Positions 7,056-15,552 of a stretch of DNA of 64,000 nt are shown in pieces. A program made the translations under genes and the position numbers. Under the pieces are notes generated by a model. That model was not told the origin of the DNA, did no database searches, and saw only the letters and a program-made list of their open reading frames with translations. The stretch spans positions 1 to 64,000 of the forward strand of contig CBFIBS010000004.1 in assembly GCA_965660945.1 (NCBI GenBank), in the 5' to 3' direction. This DNA is from UBA7985 sp002711265 (GTDB lineage: Bacteria; Pseudomonadota; Alphaproteobacteria; UBA7985). How positions within the stretch are numbered: position 1 is the first letter of the stretch; every line of letters begins with the position of its first letter.

Positions 7056-10000
7056 TCAGTTGTTGAAGATGTCCTGGAACCACTGGCGGTAGACGCCCGG
7101 GGTCAGCACCTGGAACGGGTTTACCGTGACCTCTGGCGCCTCGAAGGTGCCATCGATCCGGTAGCCAGCAGAGAATACGCCGCCGCCGTCCGTGCCGGTT
7201 AGCACGCCGCCGATGATCGGCAGCGATCCGGCGAACTCGCTGAACAGGTTGAAGGGCGTCACGTTGCCCTCTACCCCGAAGCGCCTTCCCCCAAAGTCGA
7301 CTGACCCTTCGGCCGTCAGTCCAACCGATGGCCCGACCATCCGCAGGTCATCGAGGTAGAGCGCGCTGTTGCCGTAGGTGAAGTTGCTGTCGAGGCTGAC
7401 GAACTGCAGGCCGCTGCCAGAGGCCAGCTCGAGTATCCCAGTCAGCGACGCTACGGACAGCAATTGCACCATGACTGGCGCCTGTAGGATCGAGAAGTTG
7501 CTTAGCTCCATTCGGCCCAGCCAGCCGCCCTTTGGCAGGGGCAGGGCGCTCTCGGCAACAACGGCAATTTCTCCACCGCGGATATCGCTTGTCAGCCCGA
7601 GGGTTGAGAACAGCGAGCCGGCATCGTCCGACTGGAACGCAAGGCGATAGAAGCCACTGGCCCGCGGCGTCATCGAGGCGCGCAGGTTGCCCACACCCGG
7701 TGCCCGACCAGGCAGGTGTGGTGGAGCCGTCGCCGCGAGGTCAAACTGCAGAACGGCGCCCTTATCAACAGTTGCCTGAAGGGTAATATCGGTGAAGGCC
7801 TTGCCCCCGGGGACGACGAAGCGGCGGATGCCTGATACGCCGATGATCCAGGGCTTGTCGTTGAGCCCGCCAGCACGGGCCTCGGTCTCGCCGGTGATGA
7901 TGTTGGCGTTGCGCTTGCCCTGGCCCCGCAGGATGGCTTCGATCAATGGGCGTCCGTCGAGCTGCCCATCTTCAAGCGTGATGGTCATGAATTCCGGCTG
8001 ATTCACCACCGACATGCGGCCAATGCCACTTTCGCCGACGATCAGGTTCTGCAGCTCGGCGCGGGCAAATTCCTCCCCATTGTCTTTCATGGTTATCTCG
8101 CCGGTGAGACTGAGAGCAGGACCGTCTAGGCTGAAGCGTTTGATACTCTCCAGCCCGCGATCATTGAGCAGCAGCACAGCTTCGGCCCTCGCCGGCTGCC
8201 CCACGGGTTTGAAGTAGGGCAACGGCGCAAGGTTGATATCAGCGCGGTTGAGAGTGCTGTTCACCTCGAGAACCCGCTGCCCGGTCCGAGTTTGAGTGTA
8301 AGTCAGTTCTCCGGATGCCTCGCCCTGAATGTAGTCAGGAAGGGGGCCGAGCAGGCTCGCTGCATCTGTGATGTTACCTGTGAAGGCGGCAGAAACCTTG
8401 AGTTCCTGCACGCCCCCATTTTCAAGAAGAATGTCCGACGTTGTCTCTGCGGCAATGTTCCCGAGGCGCACCGGGCCGACGGTGGCAACACGGTTAGGCC
8501 CGACCCGTACCGGAAGAAAGTCAGCAGCGAGATCCATACCGCCGAGAAAGTTGGAAACGACGGCGTTCTCGACTTCGACCCTGAAATCGAAGTCCGGGGG
8601 GAAGGTGGCAGGCTGCGCCAGCGATGCGCGCAGCTCGCCAGCCGCGCTGTAGCGCCCTGAGACCCGGTTTAGAGGTAGCGCTTCGCGCAGAGCCTCAAGC
8701 CCGATGTCCGCAGCGCTGAGATAGCTCAAGCTATCGCGGACGGACCCTTTGAAATCACCCTCGAAGGCAATCGTGCCCTGACGTGGTTCGCGCAGGTCGA
8801 GCGAGACGATGGTGTCGGTAGCGTCGATTGCGCCCAAGCGCCCGCTGGCAAGCTCCATCCGGTAGAGGCCATTATCAATCTGAACACGGCCAGCGATATC
8901 GACTGCCTGCCCGAGACCGTCGGTCACGGTCACACGGCCGTCGGTAAAGGTGATGCTCGCCTGTAGGTCATCCACTCTTACTTGTCGGTCCTGTGAGGAC
9001 AGAGACAGGCTCAGACCCTGCTGCTGGGTCAACCCACTCGTGATGTTGGCTGCAAACCACTGTCGCCCAGCGTCGTCGGCAACATCAGGCCAGAGGGACA
9101 GAATATCAGCCGGGCGCAGGGCCCAGTCGTTCTCAAAGCCGAGACGGATGGCCTGCTGTCCATCTCGCCTGCGTTGCAGATCGAATTCGAAACCGCGCAG
9201 TGGCAGGGAGCGTCCATTGACGATCGGCGATAACTCAAACCTGGAAAAAGATAACCCTTCCGGGGTCAGGCTACCTTCGAACCGACCCGCTTCAAGAGCC
9301 ACAGGTCTGGTGTAGAGATCGGGAATGGTCAGCGCCCCTCGAGCAATGACGGTGATGAAATCGAGGTTCAACAGACGACCGTCTTCAGCGACCTCCATCT
9401 GGAGACGTCCACCAACATCACCCTCAAAGCTGAAGGTTTCACTCAGGTATTCGCGGAAAATCGGTTCGCTGGCGAAGTCGATCACCGGGGCCTGCAGATC
9501 GAGCGTCCAGCCGCCAGCCCCACCGATGCGGCGGCGGCCACTGACGGACATTTCCGGTTCGGGCTGGAAGGTGGAACTGGCCTGGCCCAGTGCGCCCTGC
9601 GGGTATTGCTGCGCTTCAAACCGCGCCAGGCGGCCGTTGCTCTGCAGGCTTGCCTCCAGCCGCAGGTCGACCCCCTGCGTCCGTTCGTCGGCGTGCAGGG
9701 TCGAAGGCAGGTAGGCGGAAGCATCAGCAAGGGCAAAGTCAGTCAGGGTCAGCGCGAGGTTGACGTCGGCGCCGGGGTCCAGCGGCGTGGTCACCGTCAG
9801 GGTGCCGTCGGAGAAGCTGCTTCCGGCTTCAAACAGGCCCGCCACGCTGACCTCCACGGCCCTGCGGTCGGTGCCAAAGGACAGAGTCGCATCGTGAATC
9901 ACCACGCGCTGGTCGGTCACGGCATCGTCGAAGATGAGTTCGGCCCCGCCAATGCGGACTTGCTGGAACAGGCTCAGTAACCCGTCTCTGTCGGTCAGGC

Positions 10001-10550
10001 TTTCACGCAGTCGGTTGAGGGCGAGCTGTCCGCTGGCGACATCGCCGTCACTCGCGTCGGTCGGCGTCGTCGAGGCTTCAGCCACGTCCCCCCAACCAGG
10101 GACCGCGTCGGCTGCGCTCAGCCCGGGCTGAGTGGCTGCGGGGGTGATGGAGTAGCCGATGCGACCGCTGGTGTCCCGCCGGACCGCGAGGCGGAAGCCG
10201 TCGATATCCAGCCGGGCAATCCGCAGGCGACCAAGCAGGGCGTCGGGCAGAGAGAGTTGCAGGGCAACTTCGGCCATGTTGAGCGGTTCGCTGACCGCGC
10301 CGCCGGTGGCCTGTACATCGCTGAGCAGCAGGAAGGCCCCCTGCTGCCCGGGTTGCAACGCGATCCGCGTTGCGCCCACACTGACGGTCCCCCCGGCGAG
10401 CTGGGCTGAGGCATTGCGTTCGATCCACGGTGTCAGAAACTGGGCGTCCAGAGGACCGCGCGAGGCGCGTTCAAACAGAAATGCAAGACCCACTGCGCCT
10501 GAAATCGTCAGGAACAGCACGAAGGTCATCAGTCTTACAAGCCAAATCAT
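7056..10550 (-). CDS. Large AsmA/YhdP-like envelope protein (DUF3971 type)
   Basis: Predicted inner-membrane-anchored periplasmic protein of 1164 residues. One hydrophobic helix is at residues 4-27 (WLVRLMTFVLFLTISGAVGL), followed by a very long beta-rich region with many repeated strand patterns and alternating polar/hydrophobic stretches. The C-terminal part (for example EGNVTPFNLFSEFAGSLPIIGGVLTG) matches the AsmA-like C-terminal region. Proteins of this superfamily are thought to bridge the periplasm and move phospholipids to the outer membrane. That role here is inferred from family resemblance. It is divergently transcribed from bcp. The exact subfamily is uncertain. Confidence 0.8.
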   Translation of the reverse strand: MIWLVRLMTFVLFLTISGAVGLAFLFERASRGPLDAQFLTPWIERNASAQLAGGTVSVGATRIALQPGQQGAFLLLSDVQATGGAVSEPLNMAEVALQLSLPDALLGRLRIARLDIDGFRLAVRRDTSGRIGYSITPAATQPGLSAADAVPGWGDVAEASTTPTDASDGDVASGQLALNRLRESLTDRDGLLSLFQQVRIGGAELIFDDAVTDQRVVIHDATLSFGTDRRAVEVSVAGLFEAGSSFSDGTLTVTTPLDPGADVNLALTLTDFALADASAYLPSTLHADERTQGVDLRLEASLQSNGRLARFEAQQYPQGALGQASSTFQPEPEMSVSGRRRIGGAGGWTLDLQAPVIDFASEPIFREYLSETFSFEGDVGGRLQMEVAEDGRLLNLDFITVIARGALTIPDLYTRPVALEAGRFEGSLTPEGLSFSRFELSPIVNGRSLPLRGFEFDLQRRRDGQQAIRLGFENDWALRPADILSLWPDVADDAGRQWFAANITSGLTQQQGLSLSLSSQDRQVRVDDLQASITFTDGRVTVTDGLGQAVDIAGRVQIDNGLYRMELASGRLGAIDATDTIVSLDLREPRQGTIAFEGDFKGSVRDSLSYLSAADIGLEALREALPLNRVSGRYSAAGELRASLAQPATFPPDFDFRVEVENAVVSNFLGGMDLAADFLPVRVGPNRVATVGPVRLGNIAAETTSDILLENGGVQELKVSAAFTGNITDAASLLGPLPDYIQGEASGELTYTQTRTGQRVLEVNSTLNRADINLAPLPYFKPVGQPARAEAVLLLNDRGLESIKRFSLDGPALSLTGEITMKDNGEEFARAELQNLIVGESGIGRMSVVNQPEFMTITLEDGQLDGRPLIEAILRGQGKRNANIITGETEARAGGLNDKPWIIGVSGIRRFVVPGGKAFTDITLQATVDKGAVLQFDLAATAPPHLPGRAPGVGNLRASMTPRASGFYRLAFQSDDAGSLFSTLGLTSDIRGGEIAVVAESALPLPKGGWLGRMELSNFSILQAPVMVQLLSVASLTGILELASGSGLQFVSLDSNFTYGNSALYLDDLRMVGPSVGLTAEGSVDFGGRRFGVEGNVTPFNLFSEFAGSLPIIGGVLTGTDGGGVFSAGYRIDGTFEAPEVTVNPFQVLTPGVYRQWFQDIFNN

Positions 10551-10731
10551 TACCCATTAAGTACCTGAATTTACCCAGAAATAGTAGCCCCGATTCGGAA
10601 TCTTTGGTGATTTTGCCACGGTCTCGAGGCCATAGAGGGGCAGAGGTGGTCCAAGCAGCGTTGACCGCATTCCATCGCGCTCCAGTTTCAGGGGGGTACA
10701 AGGCAATTTTTTCGAAAAGATGAGGGACTTC

Positions 10732-11199
10732 ATGACTGTGGATGTCGGCGATGTGGCGCCTGATTTTGACCTTCCGACCAACGGCGGTGCTTCGGTGAAG
10801 CTGAGCGGCCTGCGCGGAAAGAAGGTTGTGCTGTTTTTTTACTCTAAGGCCATGACCTCCGGCTGTACCAAAGAGGCCTGCGGCTTCCGCGACACCCAGA
10901 GCGATTTCAGTGCAGCCGATACCGTGGTCATCGGGCTGTCGAAGGATGAAGTCAAACGCCTCGATAAATTCGCTGAGAAAGAAGACCTGAACTACGAGCT
11001 TGCTTCCGATTTCGAGCAGGATACCTGTGAGGCCTACGGCGTCTGGAAACAGAAATCCATGTACGGCAAGACCTACATGGGCATCGAGCGTTCGAGCTTC
11101 CTTATCGACCGCGAAGGCCGGATTGCCAGCGCCTGGCGCAAGGTCAAGGTGCCGGGCCACGTGGAGGCTGTACTTTCGGCGGCCCAGGACCTGAGCTAG
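10732..11199 (+). CDS. bcp: Bcp/PrxQ-type thiol peroxidase with altered active-site motif
   Basis: Peroxiredoxin expected to reduce H2O2 and organic peroxides through a peroxidatic cysteine. It has 155 residues from MTVDVGDVAPDFDLP. Start 10732 is preferred over the in-frame ATG at 10720 because GAGGGA lies just upstream. The peroxidatic C45 and resolving C50 (SGCTKEAC) match E. coli Bcp spacing. However, the universal Pro of the PxxxTxxC motif is Ser38 (YSKAMTSGC) and the next Pro is Ser43. T42 and C45 are kept. It probably remains a peroxiredoxin with changed reactivity. Gene context: divergent from the AsmA-like gene and upstream of a DUF455 gene. Confidence 0.9.
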   Translation: MTVDVGDVAPDFDLPTNGGASVKLSGLRGKKVVLFFYSKAMTSGCTKEACGFRDTQSDFSAADTVVIGLSKDEVKRLDKFAEKEDLNYELASDFEQDTCEAYGVWKQKSMYGKTYMGIERSSFLIDREGRIASAWRKVKVPGHVEAVLSAAQDLS

Positions 11200-11264
11200 G
11201 TCTCTGATCTGCCTGCCTGCTTACCCCGGTTTGAAGGGGTTAAGGGCGATGACGGAGACCACAG

Positions 11265-12089
11265 ATGGATTTGTTTGAGCAGGCGGGGGCGAGCCTTGCC
11301 CTCGCTGAACCCCTTGAAAAGTGTCGGAAAACCCGCGCGTGGGTGGCGGCATGGCGGGCCGAGGGCGCGCCCGTCCCCGTGCTCGCCGACCGGCGCGATC
11401 CGGGCTTGAGCGACCGGCCGGGGCGGCAAGAGCGACCCGCGCTGGTGCCACCCAAGGACGTTCCCAAGCGGAAGATCACGGCGGCGCCGGAAGGGCGTCG
11501 GGCGCTGCTCCACGCCATCGCCCATATCGAGCTGAACGCCGTCAATCTCGCGCTGGATGTCGCGGCCCGGTACTGGGCCGAGGCCATGCCCGACGACTTC
11601 TACCGGCAGTGGATCGGGGTCGCGGACGACGAGGCCAAGCACTTTCTTCTGCTCAACGACCGCCTCGCGGCACTCGACGGCGCCTATGGTGACCTGCCCG
11701 CCCACAACGGCCTTTGGGAGAGCGCCATTGCGACCAAAGATGATCTGCTGGCCCGGTTGGCAGTCGTGCCGATGGTGCTGGAAGCCCGCGGGCTGGATGT
11801 CACCCCGATGATGATCGAGAAGTTCACGGCGCTCGGCGATCATGACACCGTGGCCGCGCTCGAAGTGATCTACGAGGACGAAATCGGGCACGTTGCGGTC
11901 GGTCGGCGCTGGTTCGAACACGTCGCGGATGAGCGGGGGCTTGATCGCGAAAGCACGTGGCAGGATCTGGTGCGGACCTTTTTCGCGGGCCAGGTCAAAC
12001 GTCCCTTCAATGAGCCCGCGCGCTCAGAAGCTGGCATGCAGCCCACCTATTATGAGCCGCTCGCAGACTGGTACGAGGGCCTGACCTAG
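11265..12089 (+). CDS. DUF455 family ferritin-like protein
   Basis: Protein of 274 residues belonging to the DUF455 family, a ferritin-like four-helix group that often binds a di-metal centre. Potential ligand motifs are visible in order: HIELNAVNLALD, DDEAKHFLLL, EARGLDVTP and YEDEIGHVAVGRRWF, giving the repeated Glu/His pattern expected of a di-iron or di-manganese site. The biochemical function of the family is not firmly known; some members act in tRNA or other hydroxylations. It lies 65 bases after bcp on the same strand and converges with an aminotransferase gene 24 bases away. Confidence 0.82.
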   Translation: MDLFEQAGASLALAEPLEKCRKTRAWVAAWRAEGAPVPVLADRRDPGLSDRPGRQERPALVPPKDVPKRKITAAPEGRRALLHAIAHIELNAVNLALDVAARYWAEAMPDDFYRQWIGVADDEAKHFLLLNDRLAALDGAYGDLPAHNGLWESAIATKDDLLARLAVVPMVLEARGLDVTPMMIEKFTALGDHDTVAALEVIYEDEIGHVAVGRRWFEHVADERGLDRESTWQDLVRTFFAGQVKRPFNEPARSEAGMQPTYYEPLADWYEGLT

Positions 12090-12113
12090 GCAGGCATGGC
12101 TGTCGTTCCGATG

Positions 12114-13280
12114 TCAGCGTATGCGAGGCTGGCTTTCGAGCCAGGGCGCGAGCACGCTAGCAGCGGTTTGCACCGAAGCCTCATCGGTACAGTAGCTCAG
12201 CCGCATGAAGTGATGGCCCCGCTGGGTGTCAAAGTCGGCACCAGGGGTGATAGCAATCCCGGTTTCATCGAGTATGCGGCGGCACAGCTCGACCGCATCA
12301 TCGGTCAGATGATCGACTTTGGCATACAGATAGAAGGCGCCGTCAGGCGCGGAAACCTCCGAAATTCCGCCCGCCGTCAGGGCATCGCGCAAGACCGTTC
12401 GGTTGCGCCGGTATCCGGCCTTGAGCGCTTCGAGTTCGTCGGTGGCGCTGAGCGCGCCGAGCGCCGCAACCTGGCTGACAGCGGGGGAGCAGATGGTCAT
12501 GTTCCCTTGCAGGCGTTCGAGGCTGCGGATCATGTTTTCGGGCACCACCATCCAGCCCACGCGCCACCCGGTCATCGAGAAGTACTTCGAGAACGAGTTG
12601 ATGACGAAGGCGTCGTCGTTGATGGCCGCGGCCGTAGTCTCCGGCGTTCCGTAGGTCAGGCCGTGGTAAATTTCGTCTGAAATCAGCCTGACACCCTTTT
12701 GCTGGCACCAGTCGCTGATCGCGCCGAAGTCCTCGGGCGAAAGCATGGAGCCGGTCGGATTAGACGGCGAGGCGAGGATCAGGCCGTCGATCAGCCCTTC
12801 AAGCGCCTCCAAGGCCGCCAAGGTCGGCTGATAGTGGGTGTCCGGTCCAGTCATGATCTCGACCGCTTCCAGATCGAGCGCTGAGAGAATGTTGCGGTAG
12901 CAGGGGTAGCCCGGCGTCGCCAGCGCAACCCGGTCACCGGCGTCGAAGGCGGTGAGAAATGCCAGCGCGAAGCCGCCTGAGGCCCCCTGCGTAACGGTAA
13001 TGCGGGCCGCGGGCACGTCCACGCCGTACCATTTCTGGTAAAGCTCCGAGATTCCGGCACGCAGTTCGTCCGTGCCCAGCGCCATGGTGTAACCCAGCGT
13101 GTGATTGTCGAGCGCTTGTTTGACCGCTTCGCGGGCGGCGAGGGGGGCCGGCGTGCCGGGCTGGCCAACCTCAAGATGACAGACAGCGCGACCGGCCTGC
13201 TCTGCACTCTGGGCAGCGCGCATGACGTCCATCACGCGGAAAGCGTCGACCGCGCTGCGACCGGCAATCTTGAGTCCCAT
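12114..13280 (-). CDS. PLP-dependent class I/II aminotransferase
   Basis: Fold-type I aminotransferase of 388 residues starting at MGLKIAGRSAV. An upstream in-frame TTG/GTG-type extension is not family-like. Landmarks are GYTMALGTDELR near 63-74, SPSNPTG (Asn174), SDEIYHGL (Asp202/Tyr205), the Schiff-base lysine in NSFSKYFSMTGWRVGW (Lys232) and Arg240. The substrate cannot be deduced. AspC-like or alanine/aromatic aminotransferase activity is possible. It is convergent with the DUF455 gene and divergent from the DsbA-like gene. Confidence 0.9.
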   Translation of the reverse strand: MGLKIAGRSAVDAFRVMDVMRAAQSAEQAGRAVCHLEVGQPGTPAPLAAREAVKQALDNHTLGYTMALGTDELRAGISELYQKWYGVDVPAARITVTQGASGGFALAFLTAFDAGDRVALATPGYPCYRNILSALDLEAVEIMTGPDTHYQPTLAALEALEGLIDGLILASPSNPTGSMLSPEDFGAISDWCQQKGVRLISDEIYHGLTYGTPETTAAAINDDAFVINSFSKYFSMTGWRVGWMVVPENMIRSLERLQGNMTICSPAVSQVAALGALSATDELEALKAGYRRNRTVLRDALTAGGISEVSAPDGAFYLYAKVDHLTDDAVELCRRILDETGIAITPGADFDTQRGHHFMRLSYCTDEASVQTAASVLAPWLESQPRIR

Positions 13281-13425
13281 GGACGATGATCCTTCTTCAT
13301 CGGACAGTGCGAGAGACTGCCGAAAACCGCTACAGCTTATCCACTCAGTCACAAAAACGCTACTAGACGCCCTGTCTCATAGATGGAACATGATCTTCCT
13401 TACCTCTTTCACCGGAGCCCACACT

Positions 13426-14184
13426 ATGGTTCGCCCGCTTTTCCTTGCCGTAATGACCCTGTTGGCCTTTACGCTGAGCGCGACCAGCGCACAGGCACAG
13501 TCGGCGGAGAGCGGTGCCACGGCTGATTTCACCGAGGCCGAATTGCAGCGGATCCGGGCCGAAGCCCTCGCGGCTATCCTCGCCTATCCAGAGATCATTG
13601 AAGAAGCAGCGGCCATCCTGCAGGAGCGTCGGTCAAACGCCGCTCTGGCCTCGGTGCTGCAGGATCCGAACACGCCAGTTCTGGGTAATCCCGAAGGCGA
13701 GATCGCCCTGATCGAGTTCTTTGACTACAATTGCGGCTATTGCCGCCGCGTGGCGGGCTCCCTTCGCGGGCTGCTTAAAGACGATCCTGCACTGCGCGTG
13801 ATCATGGTCGAAGCCCCCATCCTGAGCGAGGAATCTCTCGAAGCTTCGCAGGCATCCGTCGCAGCCTTCACACTCGGTGCAGACTACGAGAAACTCCACT
13901 TCGCCATCATGGGCGGAACGGGGCGAGCGACCGGTGAAGCGGTGATCGGATACGCCGGTGAGCAGGACATCGACAGGGACGCCATTTCCGAGAAAATGGA
14001 GACCTACGAAATAATGAGAACGCTCTCACAAAACTACAGTGCGATGCAGGCGATGGAGATCGGCGGGACGCCCGCTTTCATCGTTGGTCGCTATAATATC
14101 GATGGGTCTCTGAGCGAAATTGAGCTGTTTCCCGGTGCTGTCCCTGTGGAAGACCTGAAACTGGCCATTGAGAGACTCCGGTGA
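13426..14184 (+). CDS. Secreted DsbA-like thiol-disulfide oxidoreductase
   Basis: Periplasmic thioredoxin-fold protein of 252 residues. A signal peptide (MVRPLFLAVMTLLAFTLSATSAQA) precedes an alpha-helical N-terminal region (residues 30-80) of the type found in ScsC/BdbD-like proteins. The thioredoxin domain then carries CGYC at 103-106 and a cis-proline loop GGTPAFIVG. Start 13426 is chosen for the signal peptide; an in-frame ATG at 13390 would add 12 residues. The likely role is disulfide formation or isomerisation in envelope proteins. Confidence 0.88.
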   Translation: MVRPLFLAVMTLLAFTLSATSAQAQSAESGATADFTEAELQRIRAEALAAILAYPEIIEEAAAILQERRSNAALASVLQDPNTPVLGNPEGEIALIEFFDYNCGYCRRVAGSLRGLLKDDPALRVIMVEAPILSEESLEASQASVAAFTLGADYEKLHFAIMGGTGRATGEAVIGYAGEQDIDRDAISEKMETYEIMRTLSQNYSAMQAMEIGGTPAFIVGRYNIDGSLSEIELFPGAVPVEDLKLAIERLR

Positions 14185-14545
14185 GGCTCCTGATTTCTGC
14201 AGGGAAGGCCAAGGCTTTTCGCGGCTGATGCCACATCGTGGCCGCATTTGCCCCGTGCGCAGAATTTTTGGGTTTTGTGAAATAAGGGTTTTTCGCGGAC
14301 AATTATGCGACCTGATTTTATGTCCCGAATTTGTGGGCCTGCGGCCGTCTCTATCCACATTTGTCACATCAATACCCAGCGACGGACCCCGCTTATCGGT
14401 GTAGATCTATAGATACGGTTGGATCTGAAGATGCCCTGAAGGCACGAGGGGTCAGACCGAGGGCTGCTACCAGACGCCTTTCCTGCTGCCCGCAGGCTTT
14501 AGCAAAAAGCAACCAAGGCGTGTGGTTCATGGGGTGCGAAGCGAC
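14185..14545. other. 361-base intergenic region before aroQ
   Basis: No gene is supported here. It is less GC-rich than its surroundings in the middle (14255-14365). It holds a 10-base palindrome ATCTATAGAT at 14405-14414 and a small hairpin CCTGC/GCAGG near 14482-14496. It presumably carries the aroQ-accB-accC promoter, but no -35/-10 pair is convincing. An 8/9 match to a DnaA box (CTATCCACA near 14351) is probably chance. Confidence 0.5.
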
Positions 14546-14995
14546 GTGACACAGATATTAGTCATCAATGGCCCGAACTTAAACGCGCTGGGTTTGAGAG
14601 AGCCGAAACTCTACGGAACGGAGACGCTGGCAGATATCGAGACCTTGTGTGTTGAGGCAGGAAAATCACTCGGCCTCGAAGTCGATTGCTTCCAGTCTAA
14701 CAGTGAAGGCGCATTGATCGATCGGATCCAGGCGGCCCGGGATGAGGTCTCTGGAATCGTTATCAATGCCGGTGCTTACACGCACACGTCAGTGGCGCTG
14801 CTGGATGCTTTGAAGTCAGTGCAACTGCCGACGATCGAGATCCATCTGACCAATGTGTATCAGCGCGAAGAATTTCGTCACACTTCCTTCATTTCAAAGG
14901 CGGCCTTGGGGGTCATCGTTGGGCTGGGCAGTCACGGATACGTGCTTGGCTTGCAGGCTCTGAACTACCACCTGTCCCGTTCGAACCAAGATTAG
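14546..14995 (+). CDS. aroQ: Type II 3-dehydroquinate dehydratase
   Basis: Dehydrates 3-dehydroquinate to 3-dehydroshikimate in the shikimate pathway. It has 149 residues from a GTG start at 14546, giving the usual M-T-Q-I-L-V-I-NGPNLN beginning; an ATG at 14522 would add eight residues. Signatures are NGPNLNALGLREPKLYG with the catalytic Tyr, QSNSEGALID, INAGAYTHTSVAL and EIHLTNVYQREEFRHTS with the catalytic His. The order aroQ-accB-accC is common in alphaproteobacteria. Confidence 0.95.
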   Translation: MTQILVINGPNLNALGLREPKLYGTETLADIETLCVEAGKSLGLEVDCFQSNSEGALIDRIQAARDEVSGIVINAGAYTHTSVALLDALKSVQLPTIEIHLTNVYQREEFRHTSFISKAALGVIVGLGSHGYVLGLQALNYHLSRSNQD

Positions 14996-15028
14996 ACCGT
15001 TTCACGAAAGAATTGAGAAAGTCCCACA

Positions 15029-15538
15029 ATGCCGAGCAAGACCGAAAAGCCCAACGCCAACTTCGATGTTTCCGCAAACCTGCTGAAAAAGCTTGCGGAG
15101 ACCATGGGCAACGCCGGACTGAGTGAAATTGAATACGTAGATGGTGAGCGCAGCCTGCGCCTGTCCCGTGCGACCCAGGCCCCGGTCGTCGCCGCTGCAC
15201 CCGCTGCAGCGCCGATGATGGCGCCGATGGCGGCACCGACCGCCGTGCCCGTGCCTGCCGCAGCGTCCGCCGCTGCACCGGCGGCGGCGGAGCCCGCCAG
15301 CAACGTGAAGACCATTGATTCGCCCATGGTGGGCACCGTTTACCTCGCCCCTGAACCGGGCGCCGGCAACTTCGTGAATGTTGGCGACGAGATCAAGGAA
15401 GGGGATACACTGATGATTATCGAAGCGATGAAGGTCATGAACCACCTGCCCAGCACGCAGTCGGGCATCGTCCGCCGAGTGCTCGTCGCTGATGGCGAGC
15501 CAGTGGAATTCGGCCAACCCCTGATCGAATTGGCGTAG
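15029..15538 (+). CDS. accB: Biotin carboxyl carrier protein of acetyl-CoA carboxylase
   Basis: Carries biotin between biotin carboxylase and carboxyltransferase during malonyl-CoA formation. It has 169 residues. An N-terminal helical segment (residues 10-45) is followed by an Ala/Pro-rich flexible linker (52-90). The biotinyl domain then carries the biotinylated lysine K135 in EAMKVMNHL. It lies 33 bases after aroQ and 14 bases before accC. Confidence 0.97.
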   Translation: MPSKTEKPNANFDVSANLLKKLAETMGNAGLSEIEYVDGERSLRLSRATQAPVVAAAPAAAPMMAPMAAPTAVPVPAAASAAAPAAAEPASNVKTIDSPMVGTVYLAPEPGAGNFVNVGDEIKEGDTLMIIEAMKVMNHLPSTQSGIVRRVLVADGEPVEFGQPLIELA

Positions 15539-15552
15539 GTGGTCTCCGACTG

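Noticed and set aside
13336..13344. DnaA-box-like TTATCCACT between the aminotransferase and DsbA-like gene
   Set aside because: Lone near-match without supporting structure.
14351..14359. DnaA-box-like CTATCCACA before aroQ
   Set aside because: Single 8/9 match without partner sites or palindrome; expected by chance in a window of this size.
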